A stretch of DNA of 64,000 nt, from positions 1,265,928 to 1,329,927 of the forward strand of contig VFFE01007124.1 of NCBI GenBank assembly GCA_008921705.1, given 5' to 3'. The position numbers were made by a program, and so were the translations under genes. The notes beneath the pieces were generated by a model, which was given only the letters and a program-made list of their open reading frames with translations, ran no database searches and had not been told where the DNA came from. Source of the DNA: Burhinus oedicnemus. Taxonomy: Eukaryota > Chordata > Aves > Charadriiformes > Burhinidae. Positions 13,001 to 27,250 of this stretch are shown here, one piece after another. Numbering within the stretch: the first letter of the stretch is position 1; the number at the start of each line of letters is the position of its first letter.

Positions 13001-16000
13001 CCTAATTCCTGACTGAAAATACGACCACAATGTGTCTGAAAATATGACCACAGCTTGTCTCTCATATAAATATCACTTGAGAGCTGAAAGCCACCTGGCC
13101 AAAGATCTTTTACAGCTAAAGAACTAGAAATAGTTGTATAAACTAAAAAATGTAATAATAATCAATGGAACTACATGATATGTGTGTAAAAACTGTAATA
13201 AAAATCTGAGCTATCTATTGCCAGCTTCTTCATTTCTGTATGCAATAGTTACGCTCTGTGCTCCTTCTGTGTTTGTATTCAGAAATCTGACACAGGAAGG
13301 TTGTTCAAGTCTACCTTTATTGGACTTACTCCATGTCTTGGGAACCAGCACATGGCCTACATGTCAAGTATGTCTTCAGAGCAGGGCCAAGGGAGCACAA
13401 GTGGGAAAGGAGCCAACAGATGCCCCAAAGTGGATGACCATGGGGCAGAACAAACATGTCCATGTGGATGTCTGACACTGGCTGATTCTCTGCTGACTGT
13501 CAGCACAGAGAATCTGTGTACTGTCATAAAATTGTTCATTCTCACAGGATAGGTTTTCCCTTCACAGACTGGAAGTAAGTTCTAGGAGAAAAGCACAGAG
13601 GAAGAGCTACATGCCAGCATCAGTTTTAATTTTAGTAAAGTCTTTGTTGGTACTTTTCACTGGATATCCTCCAATGCTGCTGAAGACAATAGCAATCCTT
13701 TTGCCATGCCCAGGTATTCACTTGGGCTCTAAACTCATGTAACATCAAATTAACAAATCCACACTGGGTCTGATTTCTTCTGCTCGCAAAGCCAGTCATA
13801 AAAATGGATCAAATTGGAGGTAGAGGAACCCCACTTGGCAAAATCCTCCCTGTCTCTCTTTAGGTATATTACAACCTTGCAAGACATTATAAATTTTCTT
13901 CACATAAACAGTGAATAATCTGCTTAGCAGTAATCGCAAGAAATGAAAATACTTCCTTAGCCAAATGCAGACTAATACTACGCCAGCAAACCCGTGCTCC
14001 CCACCTTAGTTTGGGAATGGTTAAAACAGTATAAAAGTGTAACACCAGTGGATAAAGCCTGTAGCATGCTGTACAGCCAAGAAGTAATATTTTAATTCAA
14101 GTGGGGAAACATTTTTGTGTGTTGTGGAGACCAAAACTCAGCTCTAAACCCCCCTGGGAGACCTGATCTGGAAACGCTGTATAATTCTGTCTTAGTTGCC
14201 TCATGGAGCTGGAGTACAAACAGGTGACGTATTGTGTATTCTGGACTTCTCTTTGGAAAACCGGGCTCTAAACCACAAACATTTGTACACAGTCTCACTC
14301 TCTCACCAGGGCCATCATCTGTTTAAAAAAAAAAGTGCAGGAAATTCAGTGCGACAAGAGGATTGCTACACTCATGATTTTTGCTACTTATTTTGATACT
14401 AGGTGGGCTTTTCCTAAAAAGAAAAAAAAAAAAAAGGAAGAAATCTCCAGCTCCCAGAATCTTGAGAATTTCACTGTTCCTTTTCTTTTAGCTTCTAGTC
14501 CACAGAATTACAGGGAAAAACTTGGAAACATGAACTCCAAGTTATTTTTGCTTGAAAATATTTTATTTTATAACTGACTTTACTTTTGAAGCCTTGGCCA
14601 TAATATTGCAAGGGTCAACTTGTGATTTAAGAACCACTAGAAATAACAAGACTGTAGATCGCTCCCCTGCATATTCCATAAGTTACAACCAAGTCACTAG
14701 AATTATCCAATTCACTTGTATATATTATGCAATATTTTTTCTCCCTGGAAAGAACTTCCATTTCTTCATCTGTGAAACTTTTTTTTTTAAAACAGGTACA
14801 ATGAGAAAAAGAATTACTTCTAAAGACAAATATAACTCTGCTGGGGAATTCTCTGTTTGCTAGAGTACTTTATACACTTAGACCAGCCAGTTCAAACTGT
14901 CTTACATATATACAGTTGCACTAGCAAGTACCGTGGGTGTAATTCAAGTTAGAGAAGCAGACTCAGTGCTGGTTGACTGACAGTTTTCATCTAGTTTTGT
15001 TTTCTCATGGACATCTGCCCTGTGTGAATTGCAAGCCATACGAAGTAAGAACATTTGTTTAGAGTAGAGAAATTATCTACAGATTTTTAACAGCCCCTGT
15101 GGCTCAGCAAACAAAATGACCCTGCACTTGCAGTCTGGCATCCTCCTGGATTTTGGAGTTTGCATGAAGCATATTGCATCCTTCTCCAGCAAGTACCAAA
15201 CTAATGACCTTGCCTGTTCATTACTGCCAAGTAGTAGTTGGCAAGTGAGGAACACACTTCAATGAGAAATACCTCTTACTGATGACATTTTTACCCATAA
15301 AGCTACATTTTTACATTAATTTAATTGACCAAACAAATCAATATGGGAACAAGAACATCAGTTTGCATGTTTCAGGATAACATCATAGTAAACGGGGACC
15401 TGCACATAGAGATCCAAGCAATATTAGAAACCAAAGCTAAGCTTGGAGATTCTCACATCATTCCTAAATCTTATAAACAGCTCACAGCATTTAAAACCTA
15501 GTCAGCAAATGATTTCCCTTTATAAGTTCCTGGTGTTGCAATAAGACTTTTTTAAACTACAGAAGGGGAATCACAGACTGTGTGCAAAGGTAGCTGATGT
15601 GACCCACAGTCTATACGAGCCTACCTACTGGAGCAGTGTTTGCAGTGTGCAGATTCTCTGCTTCGCTTAGCTTTAACCCTACTATGCAATGTACTGACAG
15701 GAGTGAAGCTTGAGATAGCAGGAGCTGCAAGAGTCTCTCCAGGTCTTGGGGCACAGATAAAGCTTTGTTGAACAAACAGCTTCAGATGCTTTCAGGCTTC
15801 CTTGTTCTAGAAGTGCTTCTTCAGGACGCTTCGCTAGGGATTACTGACTTCTCCAATAGCTATGAGCAAGAATACCTGTCTACATCCCGTGCTTCTTTCC
15901 CAGGTGGATGGTGTGAGCTACAGGTGATCTTGCCAGGTTTCAGTGCTATTTATGTCTTCCACACTGGCTGGATTAAAAATGACCCTGTGTGTATATCAAA

Positions 16001-19000
16001 GTCCCATTTTTCACCCAGTCACACCAGCTTTGACAAGCTCTACCACTTACTGAAAGTCATACAGTAATTGATTTAGTTTTTTCTCTACAAATCCTCTGGC
16101 TTTTGAGAAAGATGGTTGTCTGAGCACTTTCTCTTTCATTTTTGAATCTCCACCTTGAAATTAAAGTATATTCTCAAATTTATAGTGTATTTAGATGGGA
16201 GAAAAATCTCTAGCTAATTTAGACCTGAACCCTGTAACTGCTTCCACATGTGCTTGTCTTTACTAGCGTACCATTCTGGGGAATGAGTGGATTCCAGCAA
16301 GCTGGTGTCAGTGGCAGCAAGCTGAAGCCTGCTTCAAACCGTTTGCAGGATCAGGGATTTCTCCTCCTGGAATGCATCATTGTAAAGGAGCACAGTTTTC
16401 AAATAAGGCAACTGCATTCAGACACTGACACTCACTGGAGACTTTTAAATGCTTCTTTTATGTAACTAAAGGTCAAACTGAACCTCCAAATGTGGAATTT
16501 CTGACATCCAATTAAGTAGCCCACATTAAAAATTGGGCCAGTGTTTAATTATGTCTGGAGAATACATGAGTTCAGCTGAGACAATTCACACTCACCTCAT
16601 GTGTTTCTCAGTGTTTTTGATGGCGGAACTGAATAAATATTCTTTTGCTCCACAGATGCACTGGATCAAGGTTTAGCTTGTTACACATAAAAAATAAATC
16701 AGCTCATATTTCCTTGACTTCATTTTTCCAGCTTTGTCATTCTGTCTAAGAGCATACTGCATGGTCAAGCCAGGCATGGCTATGCATGTTAATAACCCTT
16801 GGAAAACTATGGATACTTCTGTGCAAAATACTTTTTATTTTTTCCAAATAAATAGTCAAAGTGCACCTGGTAAAAGATACATTTTTTCTCTTTTTTTTTT
16901 TTTTTATTAAAGCCTGTGTTTCAAAAACCTTAAGTGGAACCACAACTGTAGTACTGCTTTTCAAATCAAAAGGACAGTACAGTCTTCACAGGATATGGCT
17001 CCCAGCCAGTTGTTTAATGCTTGTAGGTCAATATACAACCAACTCATCTTCTACTGCCTAATTGACAAACCACATATCAGGCACAAGAAGGTTAACAACT
17101 GCGCTTTCTTTCACCTAAGATTCTCTGTTGAGTCCCTGGGCCCTCAGCCCCTTTTTATTTTATCATTCACAAATATCTACTGTGAGCTCCCTCCAGGCAC
17201 AACAGACTAACTGCATGCCTGAAAAAAAATGAGACCCTTGGTAAGCAGTGGGTGTCTGGTCACTCAGGAGCCAGGCTAGCTGTTCATCATGTTCCTCGAT
17301 TTCAGTCTGCCAAAGAGGTTTAGACCTACTGCTCCCAATGTAAATTATTCATGGATGAATGATCCAGGAAGAATGTCCTCCAAAATATTTTTGATTAATG
17401 GAGTCACGACACCAAATGTCAATGCACCACCAAACAGTCTTGATGCGATCCAGTACCCTACTCCAGCTTGTTTGTCAATTGTCTGTATTTTAAGGTAAAT
17501 ATCTCTTTGCAAAAAACAACGTTAAATGTCTTTGCACAAAAATGCTCCCCAAAACACCAACAAAGAAGTAGCCTTCCTTTTATTATGTTCTTTCTTGGTA
17601 TTATTCCCTGCCTGTTTAAAGGGAACAAACCTAGTGGTAAGGGAAGATTTCTGGAGGGGGGCACCTGATAAGAGCAGAGAACACAAATATCGACAAGACC
17701 AAATGCCTGCTGCTTCCCAGGAAAACCACCTGATTACTTCACCCCTTCTGTCCCCATCACGTCATGGCAGTCACATATACGGGAATGGACAGCACCAAAC
17801 CTCCGTACCACACTGCAATACTTTGTTATAATGGGATATGCCTCAGACTAGATACACCAGCACTAAAGGGGCATGAAAAGCTACAAATGTTATTCCAGTT
17901 AATATTCTTGTCCAGATTCTTGGGGATACTGCCCCTACTATATCATAATAGTAATACCTTGTACTTCACTCCGACAAAGCTGCAGCAAAGTCCAGCAACA
18001 TAAGCACAGAGGTTTCAACTCTGTCTGTAGCCATAAGACACCGTATAGTTACATAAAACCATCTCTGTGCATGCTGCTTCCATTAATGCCGAATGGATAA
18101 CTGTCATCTGGAAGAGAAATAACCTGGTGAAGACTCTAACAGCTAGTTCTGAGTACAACATGCATCCAGTCAACGCTGAGTTATGCCTTGTGTTGCAGAC
18201 TTTATGATTCTTAGTCCCTCAGGGTTGAGCACTGACTGTCTGAGAGGCTAAACCCTTATATTTACCCATAAGTTTCATGTGCACCTTCTTTGGAGGAGAC
18301 ACTATTAGCAGCACACAGAGCTGTTTTCACCTGGTTTTATTAGCCAGGAGAGACATGCTGCTGTTCTACTAGCTATTGCTTTCAATGTTTTTAGGGTTTC
18401 TGGCCGTTGTTGTGTTTGATGGTGCTGAGCTTGAGGTGTGAGAATTGTGTCCATCTGATAGTCTCAAAGTGATAGAATTATTTTCCCCATCCAGCTCCAA
18501 TAGAGGATGTGGATAGTTTTGCAGAGATGCAGAGTTTGGGCCTGTGGTTCAATTAGTCGAAGTGAAATAACCTTCCCTGTATTGTCTGTGAAAAGTAGAT
18601 CCCTCTTAGGCCTCCTTTCTTGCTACTAGTGTTTGTGCTACTGGAGAAAGAGATCAGCATGGCTCTATATCATCCTTCCACCTACCTGTTTCAGGCAAAA
18701 ACATCAATTTCTTACCCTCAAAGGTTCTTGAAGAGTGTTTTGAGGATCTCACCTTTCAGCAAGGGCTTCCTCGTGTGCATAGCACAGGTGTGAATGCGTA
18801 GGAAAGAAACAAGAGTAAATCAACCCATGCAAAATAAAGCGGAAGCAGATACAATACTGCAAAACCAGTCAAAACCAAAAAATACTTGTGTTCAAACATC
18901 TGCTGATAGCTCACAACATGCAGAACATAAGAGACAGACAACAGAAGCCGAGCTTTGTGTCTAAGCTTTTCCTTTACCTCAAGAGACAAACCCTAGCCTG

Positions 19001-21954
19001 GTTGATGATCTCTCTGCTTCCCCCACAATTCCCATTTTTTCTATAATGTATAGAATTGTATCTTTAACAAGGTCAACACAGTACAAAGGGCACAGGTATA
19101 GGAGTTCTAACATAGGTCACAATGATTTCTGTCAGGAAAATTACTTCAGCTTTGGAAACACAAATGTATCTTCAAAGATTTGAGGGCCAGTTGCTGTTTC
19201 TGCATGTTTGTGTCTTTGCCTTATGTGACACTAAGAAATGTGATTCCTCCTGTAAAGGGGGGAAAATTCCAGTATCCATCATTTTGAAAGATTACAGTCA
19301 GTGTCATTAACTTGTGAATGCAGCTCTTGTCTAAATTACATTTTCTCTTAGGGCACTCTGAAAGTGAAACTGAGCATGAGACTTGAAATTAAACTGGGTT
19401 GGGAACAGAAAGCCTGGGAACCTTTCCCCTTTCCATAAAGTCGCTGAAGCCATTTTACTTTGAAACAGCACTGTATAATATATTTCCATTGGCCTGGAAG
19501 ACAAAGCTCAGTTTGTTTGAGTAGCTTGGAGAAATGGAATTGTTATGATTTACAAAGTTAAGTAAGAAGTTCCTTTTAGTTTGATGTTCAAAAACCAGTT
19601 TTCACCTTCCTGAGTTTAACATTTTAGGCCTTCATATACTTCTAAGCAATTTCATTTGCATAAAGCTGTGCTGGTTTTCTTCAGAACTGCCATACCTACT
19701 TCTGCACAAATGCGGGGCCTAATACTGTTTCCATCTTTGACATTTTTCACAGAACTGAGATTAAAAACCTAAAGTTTCATTTTCAAAATAAATTGCAGAC
19801 AAGGTTTTCAAAAGTACCTCTGCATTTGTGCTCTCATTGAAATCGACACTCAAAATGTCAATCTTCCTTTTCTGTGATTAATGCAAAACCATAAAAATGT
19901 AAGCTGATGCACTGTTATCTTCTTTAGTTTGTAGATAGCTTGAAACAATACATCTAAGGGATCTGAACTCCTGTCTCTCATCCTAGTGGAGTAAATCTGA
20001 AACCAGAAGATGACAGTCTGTGTCAACATTGTTAACTCCTCCACAGCTAAGGATGTCAGCAGAAAAGCTCAGCTGAACTTGTGCAGTCCACCATTTTTTT
20101 CCTCAGTGCCAAAAGAAAAACCACCCTAAAGTCCTAATATGTACCCAGTATCTGTCTGTACAACTCATTGGAAACAGTAGAGTAGTTCATACAATTTATA
20201 GCACAATGGGAACTGAAAACAGGAAAGGCAGCCGAGAGCAGTAGAGCTCTCCTAATCTCCAGAATATCTCCATGACAGCATGTTCTTCTGCCTTCTTCCT
20301 CTTCCAAAGAGAAAGTCCTCCTTGCTGCCACCATGCCCCAGCCTGATGCATGGGCTATGAAAAAAGTCCTACAGGAGAAAGTATGCTTCAGAGACCACAA
20401 AAACATTATTCCCTACCAATACCAAAGTCTCAAACCAGATAGGAATTAAAATAAAACCTGAAAGACGTTTATTTGAAGCTATTTAATTTTAAACCAACTT
20501 TACAATTTATGGAAGCATAAAATATGACTAGGGTAGGATCTTGAGGTTAGCAATAATGGATTCAAAATTGTTGTGCTGGGAAGGTACCACTTCCACTAAG
20601 GACAGCAGAACTCTAACACACTCTATTAAGCACCTGTACAAGAGTTTTTGATGCTCTTCTTCAAAAATTACGTAGCTGCTAGTTGGACTATGTAAAGCCA
20701 CGGCATTGTCCTCAGATGTACTCTCCCTAGGATTTCAGAAGCTGACAGGCTATAAATACAATGACATCAGTATACTTCTTCCTCTATTTGGAAAGAAAAT
20801 TTTGTAATGCTAAACTGCCTTGTTCTCAGGTTGCCCAGTTGACTCTTATGCCATTCTTGCTGCCTCTTACTCAGCTGACAGGGTGCCACAATGGTAGCAT
20901 TAGAAAGGTTTCTGCTGTCATATCAAAAGTAATTTCACAACCCCGGTCTAGGCAGATTTACAAGCAGTTAACAGTCTGATAATTTCAGTGGATCACATAT
21001 TTGGTAGGATTTTGGAAACATAATCTATTTGTCTTCATTTTAGTTTTTTCCTCTTTTTTTTCCTAACATTCACTCTCGCCAACAAGTCTGTTGAAATGTA
21101 AAGCAAATGTATTTTATGTACTGTTATAGCTTTTTCAAACCACAGCCATCAAGCAAATATTTGCAGATATTCTGTGGTTTAATTAATTGGCTATGGTCTG
21201 CTCAAAGTGTGTGTATAATGCTGGTCTATTTGCAGAAGAACACCACCTCTGTTTGTTTCTTCTCTTCTGTGTATGTAGTATTTGCCGTTACCTGGCATAT
21301 CAGATTAGGAGTGTTATATGAATATACTGATTCTGTCAATGAAGTTTGGAAGTAACTGTGCAGATCCCATTTGTTATGTTTCTATGGTTATTCATAAATA
21401 TTATGGCCAACCTCAGTCAATATATGCCATTTTCAAGTGCAATTTTTTTTCAAATTGCTGAAAGCTGTTTTCTTTCACAACTCATTTCAGACTACTCAGA
21501 GAAATTCAGTGAACTTTTTATTAATGTCATTTAAAGGATGCCCAATACAAATTTAGTGCCAGTGTTTTCACATTTGGACCAGTACACCACTACTATGCAT
21601 TGTTTACCTCTACACTGACTTCGGAGGGGAGGGCAATGGGGAGGAGTGGAAAGGCTGCTATAATGAAATTTAAAATAATCAAAAGGTCCTTTGGCAGTTT
21701 CCCTATTCCCTGAAAAATTAGTGCACTGCTTGGAAAATTAAAGGAAACCTCATCTGTAACTCCAGTGGAAACCACTTGTCATCTATTGTCCAGATATGAG
21801 AAATGTTACTTTTCCTCTTCCACACATGCTCCAAGTAGCAATCCAGCTGAATGCTTTGCGAGGACTGGGAAGGCCACTAGAGACCAAACGCAATCCTCTA
21901 CTCTGGCTTCCTGGATGACACAAGCCATGGAATTTCAAAGCCTATAACTCCTGC
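10001..21954. other. Intergenic, AT-rich unique DNA; no gene seen
   Basis: No coding segment, RNA gene or young repeat is recognised. Minor A/T tracts occur at 10.24 kb, 14.42 kb and 16.89 kb. A short possible repeat fragment near 19.8 kb (ggttttcaaaagtacctctg) is too weak to call. Confidence 0.7.
16882..16905. repeat. Poly(T) tract
   Basis: A run of Ts broken by a single C. No adjoining retroelement body is recognised. Confidence 0.8.
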
Positions 21955-22200
21955 TACAGCAACAAGTACAGTCATCAGAAGGACATCCATTCTTGATTTA
22001 AAGACTTCCAGTGATGGAGATCCACTACGTTCCTGGATAAATTTTTCCAGACTTGTTAAATAACCTCATTGTTAAAAATGCAGCCTTACTCCTACTTTGA
22101 ATGGATCTCCCTTCTGCTATTTGTTGGCTCTTTTTGTACCTTCATCTGTCAGAGTAGGGAAAACTCCATGCTTACAGTATTTTGGACCCCTAGAAAATTG
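21955..22200 (-). mobile_element. Ancient CR1-like LINE relic
   Basis: The sequence tcttgatttaaagacttcca, then gtgatggagatccactacgt, then cctcattgttaaaaatg, follows the layout of old CR1 elements shared by reptiles and birds. In those elements the parts are a short tail, 'conserved phrase' gatttaaagac, and gttaaaaat before the coding end. It is reversed relative to the plus strand. Divergence is much higher than in the three younger CR1 copies. The boundaries are approximate, and the coding phase is lost. Confidence 0.6.
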
Positions 22201-25200
22201 CACACTGTGAACACAGCACTTCATTTTACTGAGGAGAAGAACCCAAACTTCTTTCATCTTTTGGTGCAAAGGGCTTTTACTTATTTACTCTAGTTTATCT
22301 TGCCTTTTGAATAGTTAGTGTATGGAAAAAGTCTCTATACAGAGACTATGTCATGCTCTGCCACAAGGATAGCTGACATCTGGTTTAGTCTTTCCAGTCT
22401 TTAATATTATCATTACTATTAATATTATTTTAAGAGTCAAGAACCCCTCCATATGCCTTCACCTCCACCCATCATCCCTTCAAACATAACTGAAGTACAT
22501 AAAATACCAATACGAACAGTTAGCATGAAGGTCTCATTCACAGATATCAGAATGATATGAGACTTGCAAACATTTGATCCTACTTCCAGGAGACATCACT
22601 CAATGCAGGAATACCCACAATCTACTCAATACTCTGTAACCCATCCGGTTTAGAAATTAAAACTGCAAAAGCAAGAAGTGACTGTTCATTTTCCCAACCT
22701 TTTGGACAGGAACAGAGCTGAGCAGTAAAACAAATTTCTTGGAAAATCTCCAACTCTTTTCTTTTGTTTGTGAGTAGCTTGAGATATTCTTAGATTTATT
22801 TGAAAGAACTTATGAACTTCTTTGCCATTTCCCTCCCAAAATAACTTACAAGAAGTTTGCTGTTAACATTTTGTTATTTAATTTAGTACACTGCATTGTG
22901 TAAGTTGTTTACAAAAATTAGTCTTTACTTTTTCTGTCCCATGATTGGTTACCTAGGCTAGATCTGCAAAGGTCAAGTTAGGAACTTTACACAGAAATAA
23001 GAAATGTTTCAGCCAGTGCTTGAGTAGTCACACATAAAACGGTCTTGTGAACGTTACAGAATATGCATCACAGGAGAAGAGATCAGACAGCAGGAGGCAC
23101 ATGTTTTGGTGTGGGACCGTAAGTTCAGGATGAAAAGAGACAAGCAGTAGAGCTGCATACACAGCTGCTAAATAAATGAAATCCTGCTTCTTCCAGTACC
23201 TTCCTGGTTGCTGCATCATATATTGTTAATTACACTGTGAATACTCTTGCTGCTTCAGGCACATGCAGGAAGAACGGATGCAAAGGCATTACAAAGAGGC
23301 CAGAATTTAAAGGCAGCCTTATACCACCTGCTCAAGAGTGGAGAATGGGGTCAGGATGTGGACAGCCAGCTGGCACTTCTTGGAGTAGCGTTTAGGCTGA
23401 CCTTAAACCTATTTAATAACACTTTGACAACTGGCACCTCTAGGACCAAGGGAATAGAGCCATGAACTACAGCCACTTGTTCTCCTTCCTCAGAGTTTGT
23501 AAATTGAGGATATCACCCTGTATTTCTTATGTAGAATTACCCTTTAAAGACAGCATTCCTTCTACATTTAGAGCTTATTCTGGAACTCTCTTAACTAGTG
23601 CCTGAATACAGTTCAAAACCAGTCCCAATGCTGACATTTGTGCATGTTTCTATCCAGTATTTTCTCAGGCAAAACTCCATTGGCTTTGAAAAGGGTTTTG
23701 CTTGAGCAAGAACATCAGGTTTGACCTTTCAATTGCACAGTGACAATTAATAACAGCTCAAAACAGAGATTTTTCTCTATTTTTTTTAAACACAATACAA
23801 AAATTCCAGTCTGTTACAGAATGTTTGCTGCCACTGAAGCTCTCTTCTCCCAAAACCAACAGAAATAAACTGGATTTTTACAAAGCTGCTTCAACATCCC
23901 TTGAAGAACCTCTACAGCATTCAAGAGTTATTAAATCAGCACCTTTCTGAGCGCCCATACTTGCATCAAATTCAGCAGCACAGTCATAAGTCTCCAATTC
24001 TTATATATAAATGCAGCCTAAAACAGCTATACATACAAGTACTTCTGTGGCAGAATGGGAGTGACAGCTCAGTTCCCACCCAGTCCTCCATCTGTTAGTA
24101 AATGTTTTTTTCCCCTTTCAACCTTAAGACAAGCAAGGGAGACAGTGTGGTTTGGAGTACAGTCTAATTTATCTCCTCTGTAAATCTTGTGAATTGCTAT
24201 CTAAACAACTGTTCTATAAAGCAAATGCTTTGACTGACTGGTCTCATGTGTCATAAGGCCAGGTCAGACAGGTACCTCTTCACTTATTCCATGAATGTGA
24301 GAGAGAGGCCAGCATAAATTTCATGTCAAATCTATGTTTATTTAATTAGACTATTAACTACATGTGACAACAAAACCTGCCACTGAAAGGAGGAAGGTGA
24401 CGTTATACTGTGGAGGAAACCAGGTGAGTAACTGTAAGTTTATGAGCTAGTCCATCATTTCATTCCATTCATTCATCCATTCACACTTTTTTATTTTTCA
24501 TTTCTGACATTTGAGTTGGAACTCCACTTTCCAAAACAGCCTGAAGCTCCCTCATCTTTCCAGTGGCTGGAGAAGAAATACTGAAGTATGCCCAGATTAC
24601 CCAGCTTAGCCCAGTGTTCGCCTACACAGTTGAACGAGAGGCACTTGACCTTCTCTTTCAGGCTTGCCTGCTGTTGAGACCTGGGTAAAATCTTGGCTCT
24701 TTGGAAGACAAAAGCAAAGTTTCCACTAATTTTATCAGAATTGAGGTTTCCCTCCTAATATGTCCCAGCTAAGAAAAGGAAGCCTAGAAAGCCAGCAGTT
24801 TCGAGTTGTCTCGGTTTTGTTTTTTTTTTTTCTTTCTACAGGCTAAGGTAAAACAGCATAACTCTTGTCACTTAGAGGCATTAGCAGTCTTAATTTTGGA
24901 GCCTGCCTCTTTTACCAAAAACATCGCCAGGCAGTCTGGAAGCTGTAGCCTAACAAGGAACAGTAAATCATGAATTTAGATCAACTACTCTAGTCATCAC
25001 TTGTGGCTTTGGGGAAAATAGTTGCCCACATGATGCTTAGGTCAGTACTAGAGCTGTGCTGCATCACAACTTAATTATAGAGTGTAATGCTGTATGGAAG
25101 GGCACATCTCTTGCAGTTTTCTTGCTCTGAGTGTTCCATTCTGTGTGCATTTTACCAGAAACAATCTCATGTTTTAACATATCTGTCAGTTCTAACACAG

Positions 25201-26084
25201 AGCTTGTACAAGCGTGAGATGTCCCTTCTGGTTTGCCTTGCAGATCAATGGGAATTGCCTGTGCTCTCCCTAGCTTGCTAATATTTTCTTTAGCGTGTGG
25301 ATAAACCTCAGATGAGAACTCTATTCATGATAGGATCTATTTCCTTGAGATGCATGCTACATGACTCAGGAAAGAAAGCTGAACTTGTAGACAAAGTGCT
25401 GTCCAACACCTCAAGCAATGCTGCTAAAATACCTGGTTCTTCTGTGCTTTTTAATGATATTTACGTGATCTCTCTCTTTTATGGTACCACATTTCGGTAG
25501 CACCTGAGCACCCTGATCCATAAAACTGACCAAAATTGAGAGCCTGCACAATGTCCATAGAAGATCGGTTTCTACCACTCTGTCTTTGGGAGTTAAGAAC
25601 TCTGCTTTGACACAATTTTTTTCCCAAGTGCATTGATTTGTGATTTTAAGATCAATTGATTTCATGGTTTTTGTTGTTATTTAGTATGAGGTAGATTGAG
25701 TTTTGGCAGGGTTGGAGAATCTTGAGATAGGACCCTGTCAGTATGGTATTACTTTCACAAGTTTTTCAAAGAGGAAGATTTGGTAGTGTTTCCCACTGAC
25801 GGTCAGGTCCTTTACTGCCTTTGGAAGACCTTGTATAGGTCAGATCCTTTGCCAAATAATAGACTATTTTCCAGCTCTCTCTCTACAGTTCTACAGGAAT
25901 GCGGCTATAATTGTCTTTATTACCTTCAAAATGAGCTCTGTGGGTCCACAACTTAAAACAGAGATGTTTGTTCCCTATTGTGATTAACATCACTTAGAGT
26001 AGCTACCAATGAATAGACCACCTCTGCGTGCATACTTAAGTGTGTCAGCACTGAGTGCACAAGAACTTTAGATATCATATCCTC
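22201..26084. other. Intergenic; one hairpin relic, no gene seen
   Basis: Unique AT-rich sequence between the ancient and the young CR1 copies. Only the palindromic relic at 23.66 kb and a T-run at 24.82 kb stand out. Confidence 0.7.
23660..23722. repeat. Second type of palindromic repeat relic
   Basis: The arms ctcaggcaaaactc (23664-23677) and gggttttgcttgag (23693-23706) are inverted copies matching at 12 of 14 positions, around a core attggctttgaaaa. The following aagaacatcaggtttgacc fits the tail of another hairpin repeat that I recall as common in reptile and bird genomes (gttttgcctgagtaaggact). Confidence 0.5.
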
Positions 26085-27250
26085 TAGTTCACAGAATGGT
26101 TTAGGTTGGAACGGACATTAAAAATCATTTAGTTCCAACCCCCCAGCCATAGGCAGGGACACGTCCCACTAGACCACGTTGCTCAAAGACCCATCCAGCC
26201 AGATCTTGAACACTTCCAGGGATGGGGCATCCACAACTTCTCTGGGCAACCTGTTCCATTGCCTCATCACCCTCAGAGTAAAGAATTTCTTCCTAATATC
26301 TCATCTAAATCTACCCTCTTCCAGTTTAAAACCATTACCCCTCATTCTGTCACTATGCTCACTGATGAAGAGTCCCTCCCCATCTTTCCTGTAGGCCCCC
26401 TTTAAGTACTGGAAGACTGCTATAAGGTCTTCCCAGAGCCTTCTCTTCTCCATGCTGAACAACCCCAACTCTCTCAGACTTCCCTCATCAGAGAGGCGCT
26501 CCACCCCTCTGATCGTCTTTGTGGCCCTCCTCTGGACTCACTTCTACAGGTTCATGTCCTTCTTATTTTGGGGGCCCCAGAGCTGGATGCAGTACTCCAG
26601 GTGGGATCTCACAAGAGACGAGTAGAGGGGCAGAATCACTTCCCTGGACCTGCTGGCCATGCTGCTTCTGATGCAGCCCAGGATGCGGTTGGCTTTCTGG
26701 GATGCGAGTGCACATTGCCGGGTCATTTTGAGCTTCTCATCCACTAACACTCTCAAGTCCTTCTCCTCAGGCCTTTCTCCATCCATTCTCTGCCCAGCCT
26801 GTATTTGTGCATGGGATTGCCCCGACCCACGTGCAGGACCTTGCACTTGGCTTTGTTGAGATTCATGAGGTTGGCACGGGCCCACCTCTGAAGCCTGTCA
26901 ACGTCCCTCTGGATGGCATCTCTTCCCTCCAGTGTGTCGACTGCTCCACTCAACTTGGTGTCGTCAGCAAACTTGCTGAGGGTGCACTCAATCCCAACAT
27001 CCATGTCGCCAAAGATGTTAAATAGTACCAGTCCCAGTACCTGAGGAGTGCCACTCATCACTGCTCGCCACTTGGACATTGAGCTGCTGACTGCAACTCT
27101 TTCAGTGCAACTGTTCAGCCAGTTCCTTATCCACTAAGTGGTCCATTGGTCAAATCCATGTCTCTCCAATTTAGAGACAAGGATGTTATGCGGGACAGTG
27201 TCAAATGCTTTGCACAAGTCCAGGTAGATGATGTCAGTTGCTCTGTAATG
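26085..27250 (-). mobile_element. CR1 LINE fragment, 5'-truncated, with inactive reverse transcriptase
   Basis: This is about 1.17 kb of a CR1 retrotransposon lying on the minus strand. The left end (cacagaatggtttaggttgg) is the avian CR1 3' tail region; the right end is the 5' truncation. The minus strand encodes pieces of the reverse transcriptase: [16 protein letters not shown] near 27.2 kb and [12 protein letters not shown], with the catalytic ADD box, near 26.95 kb. It continues with [14 protein letters not shown] and RELGLFSMEKRR in other frames. Frameshifts occur near 26.77 kb and 26.5 kb, an in-frame stop lies near 27.14 kb, and the [12 protein letters not shown] segment lacks two residues of the usual GVPQGSVLG motif. 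It is a dead copy of moderate age. The three largest open frames here are all parts of this element. Confidence 0.95.

Noticed and set aside
17630..17670. Possible CTCF site at ggaggggggcacctg
   Set aside because: One extra G breaks the core spacing and the 5' half does not fit the consensus.
26544..26885. 113-codon frame and its neighbours at 26.3-27.1 kb as possible host genes
   Set aside because: They are pieces of the CR1 reverse transcriptase or their opposite-strand shadows.
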